Shown: piece by piece, positions 53,487 to 62,830 of the stretch | How the letters are laid out: each line of letters starts with the position of its first letter | Position numbering within the stretch: position 1 is the first letter of the stretch | Source: Novibacillus thermophilus | GTDB lineage: Bacteria > Bacillota > Bacilli > Thermoactinomycetales > Novibacillaceae | Direction of reading: 5' to 3' | Length of the DNA stretch: 64,000 bases | Assembly (NCBI RefSeq): GCF_002005165.1 | Contig: NZ_CP019699.1 | Coordinates: 2,728,001 to 2,792,000 of the forward strand | Notes under the pieces: model-generated | The model's database searches: none | Told to the model about the DNA's origin: nothing | The model's input: the letters and a program-made list of their open reading frames with translations, nothing else | Made by a program: the position numbers and the translations under genes

Positions 53487-54649
53487 GCACACAACGGGTG
53501 TTTGCCGATTTACACATTCATATCGGGCGTACGGAAACGGGACGGCCCGTCAAAGTGACCGGCGCCCGCGACTTAACGTTTGCCAACATCGTCGCAGAGG
53601 CGAGTGAGCGGAAAGGTTTGGACATGATCGGCATCATTGACGCCGCCTCTCCGGCAGTTCAACAGGACATCGCCGCCATGTTGGACAAAGGGGCTGTCGC
53701 GGAACTGGACGGAGGCGGCCTCCAGTATGGCGGGACGACCATTTTGCTCGGGTGTGAACTGGAAGTGCGGCCGGAAGGGTTTGGCCCGGCCCACGTGTTG
53801 TGCTATGTCCCCTCTTTTGACGCAATGCAAGAGTTTACAGCTTTTTTATCTGGATACATGAGAAATACGAACCTCAGCACGCAGCGTTTCTACGGCACGA
53901 TTGACGAGCTGTTCCGTCGTGTTGAAGAGTTAAACGGCGTCATCGTACCGGCTCACGTCTTTACGCCGTTCAAAAGTGTGTACGGCAGTTGTGCAGATCG
54001 GATGGCCGACGTGTTTCCGCTCAAGCGCGTCTCGGCTGTCGAGCTGGGTCTCAGTGCGGACTCGGAGATGGCGGACAGGGTGCGAGAGTTGCACCGTTAC
54101 ACGTTTTTGACGAACTCAGACGCCCATTCCTTGTCCAAAATTGGCCGCGAGTACAACGAGCTGCAAGTCAACGATGTCAGTTTTTCCGGTTTTACAGAAG
54201 CGCTGCAGCGGAAGGGCGGAGCGGCTGTCACAGCGAACTTCGGGCTCCACCCGCGACTGGGGAAATATCACCGTACGATGTGCAAGCAGTGTGAATCCCG
54301 CCTCCCTTACGGCGAATCCGTCTGTTCCCGCTGTGGCAGCCGGTCGATCATCAAAGGAGTGCGAGACAGGATAGGCGAAATTGAGACGGCAAGCGGGGAA
54401 CACCCGCCGCACCGACCGCCGTACATCTATCAGATTCCCCTGGAGTTTATCCCAAAAGTCGGACCGAGCACGCTGCAGAAACTGTTGGATCACTTCGGAA
54501 CTGAAATGAATGTTTTACACCGGGCGGACGAAGAGGAGCTCGCGGCCGTCGTCGGACAGCCGTTAGCCCGCTGCATTGTACAAGCCCGCGACTATCAGAT
54601 GGCAATTGAAGACGGAGGGGGAGGGGTGTACGGCAAAGTCAACATGTAA
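53483..54649 (+). CDS. endoQ: Endonuclease Q family DNA repair protein (PHP domain)
   Basis: Cleaves DNA 5' to deaminated bases (uracil, hypoxanthine, xanthine) in archaea and some Bacillus species. About 388 residues: PHP phosphoesterase domain beginning FADLHIHIGRT with metal residues in PAHVFTPF and TNSDAHSLSKIGREYNEL, a zinc ribbon (CKQCESRL..CSRCGS, about 268-290), and a helical C-terminus with YIYQIPLEFIPKVGPSTLQKLL, a helix-hairpin-helix for DNA. TTG 53483 overlaps the nudF stop (TTGA); GTG 53498 is an alternative. The family is also called TIGR00375. Confidence 0.87.
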   Translation: MSTQRVFADLHIHIGRTETGRPVKVTGARDLTFANIVAEASERKGLDMIGIIDAASPAVQQDIAAMLDKGAVAELDGGGLQYGGTTILLGCELEVRPEGFGPAHVLCYVPSFDAMQEFTAFLSGYMRNTNLSTQRFYGTIDELFRRVEELNGVIVPAHVFTPFKSVYGSCADRMADVFPLKRVSAVELGLSADSEMADRVRELHRYTFLTNSDAHSLSKIGREYNELQVNDVSFSGFTEALQRKGGAAVTANFGLHPRLGKYHRTMCKQCESRLPYGESVCSRCGSRSIIKGVRDRIGEIETASGEHPPHRPPYIYQIPLEFIPKVGPSTLQKLLDHFGTEMNVLHRADEEELAAVVGQPLARCIVQARDYQMAIEDGGGGVYGKVNM

Positions 54650-54748
54650 GGAACGCCTCTGGTTCTACGTCCCCCCTTGTCCACATAAACTGGTTAAAGA
54701 AAAAAACGCCAGTCTGTCAGCGAAGTGGCCAAGGAGGATGTTTCTTTC

Positions 54749-55405
54749 ATGCGGCGAACGTGGAACGAAACGATACAACACCATATGGAGGAGCATCTCT
54801 CCCTGTATGTGTTTACGACCGTGCTGTTTATTATGGGAATCGTGTTCGGTTCTCTCGCAGTCGGTGCGTTGACGGTAGAGCAGCGGGAGGGGTTGCTGGA
54901 GTATTTGATGCACTTTTTTAACGGGTTGGAGCAGGGGGCGGTCGCCGATGCTTCTACCGCTTTGAAACACGCAGCCGCCCATCACTTAAAGTACGTCGGG
55001 TTGATGTGGATTTTGGGACTGTCCATCATCGGAGCCCCCCTCGTTGTCGTATTGATTTTCTTAAAAGGTCTCGTCATAGGGTTTACAGTCGGCTTTTTTG
55101 TGCGTGAACTTTCATGGAACGGCTTGGGCTTCGTCTTTTTGTCGGTGTTTCCGCAAAATTTGTTGATCGTTCCCGCGATGATCATCGTCAGCGTCGCGAG
55201 CATCGCCTTTTCACTGTCACTGTTGCGCAACCGGATCATTCAACGGCGCGGAGCCATTTATCCTCAGTTCGTGTCGTACTCATTCCTCGTATTGGCCATG
55301 GCGTGCGTGCTCGTATTTGCGTCCTTTTTTGAAGCGTACGTGTCACCGAGCTTGATGCAGACGGTTGCCGGGAAATTAGGGATGGTTTGGCCCCTGTTCA
55401 GCTAA
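54749..55405 (+). CDS. spoIIM: Stage II sporulation protein M
   Basis: Membrane part of the DMP complex (SpoIID-SpoIIM-SpoIIP) that degrades septal peptidoglycan and drives engulfment. 218 residues, five or six membrane helices: LSLYVFTTVLFIMGIVFGSLAVGAL, GLMWILGLSIIGAPLVVVLIFLKGLVIGFTVGF, and VFPQNLLIVPAMIIVSVASIAFS, which hold the family's conserved KG...GF and PxN/QLxxxP elements. The ATG at 54749 is 11 bases after AAGGAGG; the frame upstream to 54725 would place that site inside. Confidence 0.93.
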   Translation: MRRTWNETIQHHMEEHLSLYVFTTVLFIMGIVFGSLAVGALTVEQREGLLEYLMHFFNGLEQGAVADASTALKHAAAHHLKYVGLMWILGLSIIGAPLVVVLIFLKGLVIGFTVGFFVRELSWNGLGFVFLSVFPQNLLIVPAMIIVSVASIAFSLSLLRNRIIQRRGAIYPQFVSYSFLVLAMACVLVFASFFEAYVSPSLMQTVAGKLGMVWPLFS

Positions 55406-55442
55406 CGATAACGATTTTAATTTAATAATTCCTTTTATCTGT

Positions 55443-55472
55443 TTGACTCCGTATTTCCGACTCGCCTATAAT
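55443..55472 (+). promoter_or_regulatory. Sigma-A promoter of fur
   Basis: TTGACT (55443-55448), 18 bases, TATAAT (55467-55472), with GGGGAGG and the TTG start of fur about 40 bases further on. Confidence 0.65.
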
Positions 55473-55511
55473 GGTTACATGCAGAAGGTAAGGCGGGGAG
55501 GGAGCCCGGTT

Positions 55512-55991
55512 TTGGATAAACGCATCGAAAAGATTAAAAACGAACTTCACGAAAAGAGTTACAAGCTGACCCCGCAGCGGGAAGCGACTCTTCGGGTGTT
55601 GCTGGAAAACGAAGAAAAACATTTGAGTGCTGAGGACGTTTACTTATTAGTGAAGGAAAAAGCGCCGGAAATCGGGCTGGCCACTGTTTACCGGACGTTA
55701 GAGTTGCTCAGTGATTTACAAATCGTCCACAAATTGAATTTCGGTGACGGAGTTGCCCGTTACGAATTTCGCGCTGACGACAAAAAGCACCACCATCACC
55801 ACCTCATTTGCCTGAACTGTGGAAGCGTAGACGAAATTAAGGAAGACTGGCTGGAGACGATTGAAAAGCGGGTGGAAGACAAGTACCACTTTAAGATTGT
55901 AGATCACCACCTCATGTTTCACGGCATTTGCCACCGTTGTAGAGACAAAGTGAACGACGAAGATTCGCTGCAGATCCAAAAAGTGACGTAA
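55512..55991 (+). CDS. fur: Ferric uptake regulator Fur
   Basis: Iron-sensing repressor. 159 residues from TTG 55512 (GGGGAGGG upstream): winged helix with YKLTPQREATLRVLLEN and GLATVYRTLELLSDL, the metal-sensing His run HHHHH (93-97), and structural zinc sites Cys100/Cys103 and Cys140/Cys143. Length and both CxxC pairs identify a Fur rather than PerR or Zur, although these paralogues are close. It ends at a strong terminator; yqzK, xerD and deoB follow as in B. subtilis. Confidence 0.9.
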   Translation: MDKRIEKIKNELHEKSYKLTPQREATLRVLLENEEKHLSAEDVYLLVKEKAPEIGLATVYRTLELLSDLQIVHKLNFGDGVARYEFRADDKKHHHHHLICLNCGSVDEIKEDWLETIEKRVEDKYHFKIVDHHLMFHGICHRCRDKVNDEDSLQIQKVT

Positions 55992-56018
55992 AAAGCAGGT
56001 CGCTCGACCTGCTTTTTT
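55991..56018 (+). terminator. Terminator after fur
   Basis: AAAAGCAGGTCG-CT-CGACCTGC followed by TTTTTT. Confidence 0.92.
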
Positions 56019-56175
56019 AGTTTCGTCCCCGAACAGAGATTGATAATGTCGGAGTTGGAGGAGATAATAAGGTTGTGAGGGAGCACGCCGTCCCCCTTAA
56101 ACGTGCTATAGGCGTATAATGTCAAACGGGTGCGAATACATTCGAAAGTAAACAAGCTGTTGAAAGGGGACAAAG

Positions 56176-56415
56176 ATGATTCTCCACTTGCGTCGGATGT
56201 GGAATTGGGCTAAGCTGCTCCTCCTCTTTGTGGTGTTTACGCTTTTAGGCTACGTCCTGATCGGTTTGATAGCAGAATGGCTGAAACCTTCTTACCGCTT
56301 TGAAGAGCCTTCCGGCAGAGCGGTAAAAGTGTTTTCGTTCGATGAGCCAAATCAACCGACACACGGCATGAGCGACGGGGAACGGCTGAAGCTCTTTTAC
56401 TGGACTGGTGAATGA
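56176..56415 (+). CDS. yqzK: DUF4227 family membrane protein (YqzK)
   Basis: 79 residues with one membrane helix (about 13-34, KLLLLFVVFTLLGYVLIGLI) and a soluble tail YRFEEPSGRAVKVF. Conserved position between fur and xerD matches YqzK. Function unknown. ATG after GAAAGGGG. xerD begins at its stop codon. Confidence 0.85.
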   Translation: MILHLRRMWNWAKLLLLFVVFTLLGYVLIGLIAEWLKPSYRFEEPSGRAVKVFSFDEPNQPTHGMSDGERLKLFYWTGE

Positions 56416-56416
56416 G

Positions 56417-57307
56417 ATGAGGAAGTGGTTGGAAGCTTTTGAACAACACGTGCGGCAGGCGAAAAAAATGGCGCCCAACACGTGTGAGTCGTATGTGAGA
56501 GACATCAACGGCTACTTGACTTTTTTGGAAAGAAACGGTATGAAACAGATTGACGGCACGACTGGAAACGACGTGCTCGCATACGTGACGTCTTTGGAAA
56601 CGCAAGGGCGCTCACGGGCGACCATGGCCCGACATTTGGCCTCAATCAAAGCGTTTTATACGTTTTTGTGGGAGCTCGGGGTCGTCTCTAAAAATCCGTG
56701 TTCAGACATTTCGCTTCCGAAAGCAGAAGTGAGTACGACGCGGACGGTTTTAACTGTAACAGAAATAGAGCGGTTGTTAACGGCTCCCGACCCCCACACG
56801 TTGACCGGTCAGAGGGATCGGGCGATATTGGAGTTAATGTACGCCAGCGGTATCCGCGTGTCGGAATTAGTTTCTTTAAATGTGACAGATGTCAATACAA
56901 CCCTCGGCGTGATCACGTGTACGGGAACGAACGGGATGGAACGTGTCATTCCTCTGGGAAAAAAGGCTTCACGCGTTTTAGACACGTACGTGAACGACAC
57001 TCGTCCTCAATTGGTAAACACTGCGTCAGAATCGGCTTTGTTCGTCAATCGGCGCGGACGGCGTTTGACGCGGCAAGGTTTTTGGAAAATACTAAAAAAG
57101 TGTGGAGAACTTTGTGGCCTCACGCACAAAATCACGCCGAATGCGTTACGCCGTTCGTTTGCAGCCCACATGCTGGACAACGGGGCCGACTTACGCGTCG
57201 TACAAGAATTGATGGGGCACGCCGATTTAGCGACAACGCAAAGGTACGCGAGCTCCGACAGAGGGAGAGTCATGGATGCGTATTTGAGACACCACCCCCG
57301 CGCTTAA
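56417..57307 (+). CDS. xerD: XerD-family tyrosine recombinase with altered catalytic residues
   Basis: Chromosome dimer resolvase by position and length (296 residues): SAM-like N-terminal domain to about 105, then a catalytic domain. Of the six catalytic positions, Arg147 (GIRVSE), Arg245, His268 (GHADL) and the nucleophile Tyr277 are present. Where XerD has the beta-hairpin Lys (GKGNKER) this protein reads GTNGMER, and where it has PHTLRH this one reads PNALRR, so the Lys is Thr171 and the first His is Asn242. The frame is intact on both sides, so these are substitutions. It may be a weak or partner-dependent enzyme. ATG 56417 (GTG 56408 possible); it continues the fur-yqzK-xerD-deoB order. 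Confidence 0.88.
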   Translation: MRKWLEAFEQHVRQAKKMAPNTCESYVRDINGYLTFLERNGMKQIDGTTGNDVLAYVTSLETQGRSRATMARHLASIKAFYTFLWELGVVSKNPCSDISLPKAEVSTTRTVLTVTEIERLLTAPDPHTLTGQRDRAILELMYASGIRVSELVSLNVTDVNTTLGVITCTGTNGMERVIPLGKKASRVLDTYVNDTRPQLVNTASESALFVNRRGRRLTRQGFWKILKKCGELCGLTHKITPNALRRSFAAHMLDNGADLRVVQELMGHADLATTQRYASSDRGRVMDAYLRHHPRA

Positions 57308-57348
57308 GAGATGCGGTGGTTCATCGCGCAGTGAAAGGAGATGATGAT

Positions 57349-58533
57349 TTGCCCCATTTCGAGCGCATTGCCTGTGTCGTACTGGACAGTGTCGGCATCG
57401 GTGCGCTGCCTGATTCTCCTTCCTTCGGTGACGAGGGCGTGCACACCCTCGGTCACGTCGCCGAGTACGCAGGAGGGTTACATATGCCGAACTTTGCCCG
57501 TTTAGGTCTGGGCAACATCGAGCCAATTAAAGGGATTCCTCAAGTGGCATCCCCGATGGCCTCCTACGGGAAAATGGCTGAGATGTCCAACGGCAAAGAC
57601 ACGACGACCGGGCATTGGGAACTGATGGGCATTTATACGGAAAAACCGTTTAAGACGTACCCGGACGGCTTTCCTGAAACGTTAATCAAACGGTTTTCAG
57701 AGCGAATCGGGCGCGGTGTGCTCGGGAATAAACCGGCCTCCGGCACGGCGATTATCGAGGAACTGGGTGAACGGCACATGGCAACAGGGGACGTGATCGT
57801 CTACACGTCGGCTGACAGTGTGTTCCAAATCGCCGCGCACGAAGAGATCGTCCCGTTAGATGAATTGTATGCCATATGTGAAACGGCACGGGAGTTGACG
57901 CTGGAACCGGAACATTCGGTGGTGCGCGTCATTGCCCGTCCGTTTGTCGGGAAACCGGGTGCTTTTAAGCGGACGGCTAACCGGCGCGACTACTCTATTA
58001 AACCGCCGGAGAAGACCGTACTGAATTATTTGAAAGACGGCGGCTGGGATGTCATTGGCATCGGTAAAATTTCGGACATATACGACGGCGAAGGCATCAC
58101 CCGTTCGATTAAGACGAAGGACAACATGGACGGGGCTGATCGCCTGATCGACACAATGGGGGAGCCGTTTAAAGGCTTGGCGTTTCTCAACATGGTTGAT
58201 TTTGATTCGAAGTACGGACACCGGAGAGACCCCGCTGGCTATGCCAGGGCGTTAGAAGAAGTGGACCGACGCCTGCCGGAAATGTTAGAGGCGCTCAGGA
58301 CAGACGATTTGCTCATCATGACGGCCGATCACGGCAACGACCCGACGCATACGGGCACAGACCACACCCGCGAGTACGTTCCCCTCCTCGTGTACAGCCC
58401 TTCCTTGACGGACCCAGTGCACCTCGGCGTCCGGTCGTCTTTTGCCGATGTCGGTGCGACGATTGCAGACAATTTCCACGTGACGTCTCCGATGGGTCGA
58501 AGTTTTTTGCACGCGTTGCTTGAACGATCTTGA
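57349..58533 (+). CDS. deoB: Phosphopentomutase
   Basis: Interconverts (deoxy)ribose 1- and 5-phosphate in nucleoside salvage. 394 residues of the alkaline-phosphatase superfamily: [13 protein letters not shown] (metal Asp), [16 protein letters not shown] with the phosphoacceptor Thr, [13 protein letters not shown], and [27 protein letters not shown] 57349 follows AAAGGAG by eight bases; a long open frame upstream across xerD is an overlap artefact. It begins the salvage cluster deoB-punA-punA2-pdp. Confidence 0.94.
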   Translation: MPHFERIACVVLDSVGIGALPDSPSFGDEGVHTLGHVAEYAGGLHMPNFARLGLGNIEPIKGIPQVASPMASYGKMAEMSNGKDTTTGHWELMGIYTEKPFKTYPDGFPETLIKRFSERIGRGVLGNKPASGTAIIEELGERHMATGDVIVYTSADSVFQIAAHEEIVPLDELYAICETARELTLEPEHSVVRVIARPFVGKPGAFKRTANRRDYSIKPPEKTVLNYLKDGGWDVIGIGKISDIYDGEGITRSIKTKDNMDGADRLIDTMGEPFKGLAFLNMVDFDSKYGHRRDPAGYARALEEVDRRLPEMLEALRTDDLLIMTADHGNDPTHTGTDHTREYVPLLVYSPSLTDPVHLGVRSSFADVGATIADNFHVTSPMGRSFLHALLERS

Positions 58534-58553
58534 AATAAAGGAGAGGTGCCACC

Positions 58554-59381
58554 ATGGCTGATCGAGAAAAAGCCGTAACAGCAGCGGCGTACATTCAGAA
58601 ACGAGCCGCACAAAGCCCGAAAATCGGCCTCGTCCTAGGGTCCGGCCTCGGCGTGTTGGCAGAGCAAATGACACGTGCGGTGAAAATTCCGTACGGGGAC
58701 ATTCCGTCTTTTCCGATTTCCACGGTTCCCGGCCACGCCGGCCAACTCGTTCTGGGGAAACTGGGCGGCAACGACGTCGTGACGATGCAGGGGCGCTTTC
58801 ACTACTACGAAGGGTACGCGTTAAGTGAGGTCACGTTCCCCGTTCGCGTCATGCACGAGCTGGGAGTGGAGACGGTCATCGTGACGAACGCGGCTGGCGG
58901 CATTAACGAATCGTTTGAAAGCGGTGATCTCATGCTCATACGAGATCACATCAACTTCACGTTTCGCAACCCTTTAATTGGGAGGAACCAACCAGAGTGG
59001 GGGCCCCGGTTCCCTGACATGTCTGAAGCGTATGACCGGACATTGCGTAAGCTGGCGCGGGAGGTGGCCAGCGAACAGGGCATTCGCCTTCAGGAAGGCG
59101 TATACGCCGGCGTCACCGGTCCGTCTTATGAAACACCGGCCGAAATTCGCATGTTGCGCACCTTAGGCGGTGACGCCGTCGGCATGTCGACGGTCCCGGA
59201 GGTGATCGTCGCACGGCATATGGGGATGCGCGTTCTCGGCATATCGTGCATCACGAATATGGCTGCCGGCGTTTTAGACCAGCCCCTGAGCCACGAAGAA
59301 GTGATGGAAACGGCAGAGCGGGTGCGCGGTACTTTTATGACGCTCGTCACTGAGATCGTTGGGAAAATCGGAGAGAGGTGA
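58554..59381 (+). CDS. punA: Purine nucleoside phosphorylase (first copy)
   Basis: Trimeric PNP that splits inosine/guanosine to base and ribose 1-phosphate. 275 residues: IGLVLGSGLGVLAEQM (phosphate loop), VPGHAGQLVLG, MQGRFHYYEGYAL, VTNAAGGINESF, YAGVTGPSYETPAEIRML and GMSTVPEVIVARHMG. ATG after AAAGGAGAGG. Directly followed by a second, clearly related copy. Confidence 0.94.
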   Translation: MADREKAVTAAAYIQKRAAQSPKIGLVLGSGLGVLAEQMTRAVKIPYGDIPSFPISTVPGHAGQLVLGKLGGNDVVTMQGRFHYYEGYALSEVTFPVRVMHELGVETVIVTNAAGGINESFESGDLMLIRDHINFTFRNPLIGRNQPEWGPRFPDMSEAYDRTLRKLAREVASEQGIRLQEGVYAGVTGPSYETPAEIRMLRTLGGDAVGMSTVPEVIVARHMGMRVLGISCITNMAAGVLDQPLSHEEVMETAERVRGTFMTLVTEIVGKIGER

Positions 59382-59387
59382 CGCCGT

Positions 59388-60212
59388 GTGACGACCGTAA
59401 GGAGCAAGATTAAAGAAGCGGTACACGCGCTCAACGAGCGAACGGATAGGATCCCGGACGTCGGACTCATCCTCGGGTCCGGTCTCGGCGTATTGGCGGA
59501 AGTAGTCGAACCATCGACTGTCGTCCCTTATGGGGACATTCCGCACTTTCCCGTTTCTACAGTGGAAGGTCATGCCGGGAGGCTCGTCATCGGGTCCCTC
59601 AGCGGGAAACGGGTCATCGCCATGCAAGGGCGGTTCCACTATTACGAAGGGTATTCACAACAAGACGTGACTTTTCCCATTTACGTCATGTCGGCCCTCG
59701 GAGTGAAGACGCTCTTCGTGACGAACGCAGCGGGTGGCATGAATCCGCAATTTTCACCAGGGGACTTGATGATTATTCGGGACCACCTCAATCTGACGGG
59801 AGACAATCCCCTCATCGGACCCAACGACGACGAACTGGGGCCGCGCTTTCCTGACATGTCCCAAGCGTACGCACCGTTTTTGCGTCAGCTCGCTGAGAGA
59901 ACGGCAAAGGAGATTGGCATCCACGTCCAGTCAGGCGTTTACGCCGGGATCAGCGGTCCGAGCTTCATGACGCCTGAAGAGTTGATCATGCTGCGGAAAC
60001 TGGGGGCTGACGCTGTTGGTATGTCAACCGTTCCTGAGGTCATCGTGGCCAATTATTTAGGAATGGACGTCCTCGGCATTACGTGTATAACCGATATGGC
60101 TATCGGCGAAGAGTTAGAACCCCTCACCCACGAGCAAGTCATAAAAGTGGCGGAACGGACGAGGCCCACATTCATTCACCTGGTGACGTCCTTGTTAAGG
60201 GCGCTACCTTAA
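59388..60212 (+). CDS. Purine nucleoside phosphorylase (second copy)
   Basis: 274 residues, same family and layout as the gene before it: VGLILGSGLGVLAEVV, VEGHAGRLVIG, MQGRFHYYEGYSQ, VTNAAGGMNPQF, YAGISGPSFMTPEELIML, GMSTVPEVIVANYLG. The base-binding loop and the final residues differ from the first copy (PSFMTPEEL for PSYETPAEI; ITDMAIGEELEPL for ITNMAAGVLDQPL), so specificity may differ. GTG start, six bases after the first gene's stop, behind GAGAGGTG. Confidence 0.93.
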   Translation: MTTVRSKIKEAVHALNERTDRIPDVGLILGSGLGVLAEVVEPSTVVPYGDIPHFPVSTVEGHAGRLVIGSLSGKRVIAMQGRFHYYEGYSQQDVTFPIYVMSALGVKTLFVTNAAGGMNPQFSPGDLMIIRDHLNLTGDNPLIGPNDDELGPRFPDMSQAYAPFLRQLAERTAKEIGIHVQSGVYAGISGPSFMTPEELIMLRKLGADAVGMSTVPEVIVANYLGMDVLGITCITDMAIGEELEPLTHEQVIKVAERTRPTFIHLVTSLLRALP

Positions 60213-60230
60213 ACGCGAGGTGACTCAGTT

Positions 60231-61541
60231 TTGCGCACAGTTAACATCATTTTAAAGAAACGGCGCGGCGAGGCGTTGAGTTACCGTGAAATCGAGCATC
60301 TCATCACCGGATTCACACGCGGAGACATCCCGGACTACCAAATGGCGGCGTGGGCTATGGCCGTTTATTTTCGAGGCATGAGCGGGGAAGAAACGGCAGA
60401 TTTGACTGAGCTGATGCAAAAATCGGGAGACGAGATCGATTTGTCCTCTGTCGACGGCATCAAGGTAGACAAACACAGTACCGGCGGCGTCGGAGACAAG
60501 ACGACACTCGTGCTGGCCCCTCTCGTCGCGGCGGCCGGCGTGCCTGTGGCGAAAATGTCCGGCAGGGGCCTGGGACATACGGGAGGGACTCTCGACAAAC
60601 TGGAATCGTTCTCCCGTTTCTCCGTCGATATGACGCGGGAGGCCTTCATCGATCAAGTGAACCGGATTGGGGTCGCAATCGTCGGGCAGACGGAGAACTT
60701 AACACCGGCGGATAAACAGCTGTACGCGTTACGCGACGTGACAGCGACCGTCGATTCCATCCCCCTCATCGCCAGTTCTGTCATGAGCAAGAAGCTGGCC
60801 GCCGGAGCCGATGTGATAGTGCTTGACGTCAAAGTCGGAAGTGGCGCGTTCATGAAAACGGAAGCAGAGGCCTTTCGCTTGGCCCGGACGATGGTGGAAA
60901 TCGGGAACCGCTTGAACAGGAAAACGATCGCTGTTGTGAGCGACATGAACCAGCCTTTGGGACAAGCGGTCGGCAATGCGCTGGAAGTCCGAGAAGCGAT
61001 TGACACTCTAAAGGGAGACGGTCCGGAAGACGTGACAGAACTCTGTTTGGAACTCGCCAGCCACATGCTCGTCGCCGCTGGAAAAGGGGATAGTCGAAAG
61101 CAGGCGCGACAACATGTGCAACGACTGATGAAAAGTGGAAAGGCCCTTGAAAAACTGAAAGAGCTGGTCAGAGCGCAAGGTGGCGACGACAGGGAGGTGG
61201 ATGAACCGGATCGTTTACCGCAAGCTCCGTTAAAGATAGATGTGAGGGCGGATCAGGACGGTGTTGTAGACAGCGTCGATGCGGAACAAATCGGAATGGC
61301 AGCCATGTCCCTCGGCGCGGGGCGCGAGACGAAGGGTGATGTTATCGACTTGGCTGTCGGCATCGTGTTACACAAAAAAATCGGGGACGCGGTCCATAAA
61401 GGAGAGCCGGTGGCCACCATTCACGCCAACGACGCGTCTAAGGCTAAACGGGCGGTCGACATGGTGTCGAAAGCCGTCCAGTTGACGGATCCGTCACAGC
61501 AAGTCACCATTCCTTCTCTCATATACGGTGTCGTCGACTGA
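60231..61541 (+). CDS. pdp: Pyrimidine-nucleoside phosphorylase
   Basis: Phosphorolysis of uridine, thymidine and deoxyuridine. 436 residues: alpha domain plus alpha/beta phosphate-binding domain with DKHSTGGVGDKTTLVLAPLVAAAGVPVAKMSGRGLGHTGGTLDKLE, SSVMSKKLAAGADVIVLDVKVGSGAFMK, and the C-terminal barrel-sandwich. TTG start at 60231 behind GAGGTGA. Last gene of the salvage cluster. Confidence 0.95.
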   Translation: MRTVNIILKKRRGEALSYREIEHLITGFTRGDIPDYQMAAWAMAVYFRGMSGEETADLTELMQKSGDEIDLSSVDGIKVDKHSTGGVGDKTTLVLAPLVAAAGVPVAKMSGRGLGHTGGTLDKLESFSRFSVDMTREAFIDQVNRIGVAIVGQTENLTPADKQLYALRDVTATVDSIPLIASSVMSKKLAAGADVIVLDVKVGSGAFMKTEAEAFRLARTMVEIGNRLNRKTIAVVSDMNQPLGQAVGNALEVREAIDTLKGDGPEDVTELCLELASHMLVAAGKGDSRKQARQHVQRLMKSGKALEKLKELVRAQGGDDREVDEPDRLPQAPLKIDVRADQDGVVDSVDAEQIGMAAMSLGAGRETKGDVIDLAVGIVLHKKIGDAVHKGEPVATIHANDASKAKRAVDMVSKAVQLTDPSQQVTIPSLIYGVVD

Positions 61542-61690
61542 CGGCGCGTTTTTATTGATTGGCTGCAGCAATACCGCGCTCATCGCCAAAAATCGCCACA
61601 TATCGGCACGATGCGCGTCGATTCTTTACAAGCCGTCAGTTGCCAGTGCAGGGACAAGTTCTGTATGGTGACAGAGAAGGGGTGGAATCT

Positions 61691-62734
61691 GTGAGAAAGT
61701 GGTGGATCGGCGTAAGCACATGCGCGCTCGTCCTGGCAGGAGCAGCGACAGGCCTTTATGTGTATGTCATGAACCAAATACAGGGGGAAACGGCAGAGGA
61801 ATCGTTCCAGTTGACGGTAGAGCCGGGAGAGTCGCTCACGCAAGTATTGACGAAATTGGAGGAAAAAGGATTAGTCGGTAACGCCCAGTGGCGGTACATG
61901 TACATGCGCGTGAAACAACCGGATTACACGTACCAGGCAGGAGAATATTACGTCGAACAAGGGATGAACTTAGAGCAAGTGCTGTCAAAATTGCAAAACG
62001 GCGAGGCGCTAAAGACTGATGCCGTGGAGGTGACCATCCCCGAAGGGTGGAACGTCAAACAGATTGCGAACCGATTGGCGGAAAACGGTCTCGGCGATGA
62101 AGGGCGGTACTTAGACCTGTTCGACGACCCCGATTTTTACGGTGAGATGCGAAAAAAATTCACTTTCCTCCCGCCGTTTGACGACAAAACGAAGTTTCCG
62201 TTTGAAGGGTACTTGTTTCCGGAGACGTACCACTTTGCTGTGGATTCGACTGAAGAGGCCGTTATCGAGCGCATTCTGACCCATACAGAAGCGGTCATTG
62301 AAGATTTGGCGACCGAATACCCTGACGTTGTGAAAAAGACCGACGAAGTGTTTACACTGGCGTCTATCGTCGAACGGGAGACGGTGTTGCCGGAGGAAAG
62401 GGCAAAAGTGGCGGGCGTGTTTGCAAACCGTCTGGAAGAAGAGTGGAAACTCGAATCGTGTGCAACCGTTCAATACATTTTAGGCAAACAGCGCGATCGC
62501 ATCTTGTACGAGGACCTCGATGTGGAAGATTCGTATAATACGTATCTCCACGCGGGACTGCCCCCTGGGCCTATCGCGAATCCGGGACGGGCGTCCCTTG
62601 AAGCCGTCCTGAATCCAGACGAACACAATTACTTCTTTTTCGTAACCAAAAAAGACGGGAGCAACGGCCATCACTTTTCTGAAACGTATGAAGAACACCT
62701 TCAGAACGACGCGAACAGCCGAGGAACTTGGTAG
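61691..62734 (+). CDS. mltG: Endolytic transglycosylase MltG
   Basis: Membrane-bound lytic transglycosylase that ends growing glycan strands. 347 residues from GTG 61691: one N-terminal helix (KWWIGVSTCALVLAGAATGLYVYVM), a LysM-like region (SFQLTVEPGESLTQVLTKLEEKGLV) and the YceG catalytic domain with FPFEGYLFPETYHF, LASIVERETVLPEER (catalytic Glu) and NTYLHAGLPPGPIANPG. The open frame extends back to 61559 but without membrane or ribosome features. Its presence between pdp and dacF is unlike B. subtilis. Confidence 0.92.
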   Translation: MRKWWIGVSTCALVLAGAATGLYVYVMNQIQGETAEESFQLTVEPGESLTQVLTKLEEKGLVGNAQWRYMYMRVKQPDYTYQAGEYYVEQGMNLEQVLSKLQNGEALKTDAVEVTIPEGWNVKQIANRLAENGLGDEGRYLDLFDDPDFYGEMRKKFTFLPPFDDKTKFPFEGYLFPETYHFAVDSTEEAVIERILTHTEAVIEDLATEYPDVVKKTDEVFTLASIVERETVLPEERAKVAGVFANRLEEEWKLESCATVQYILGKQRDRILYEDLDVEDSYNTYLHAGLPPGPIANPGRASLEAVLNPDEHNYFFFVTKKDGSNGHHFSETYEEHLQNDANSRGTW

Positions 62735-62744
62735 CGATACAGAA

Positions 62745-62772
62745 GGCGGCCGCCACGGGGTGGCCGTTTTTT
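62745..62772 (+). terminator. Terminator after mltG
   Basis: GGCGGCC-GCCACGGGG-TGGCCG followed by TTTTTT; the stem is GC-rich and moderately perfect. Confidence 0.7.
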
Positions 62773-62830
62773 GTGGCCAGTATAATTGTCACAACCCTAG
62801 CCCAAAATAGAGACAAAAGGAGGCTAGCGT

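Noticed and set aside
56698-57348. Long open frame joining upstream sequence to deoB, giving a 611-residue protein
   Set aside because: The upstream part lies in another frame over xerD, has no protein character, and deoB has its own TTG with AAAGGAG.
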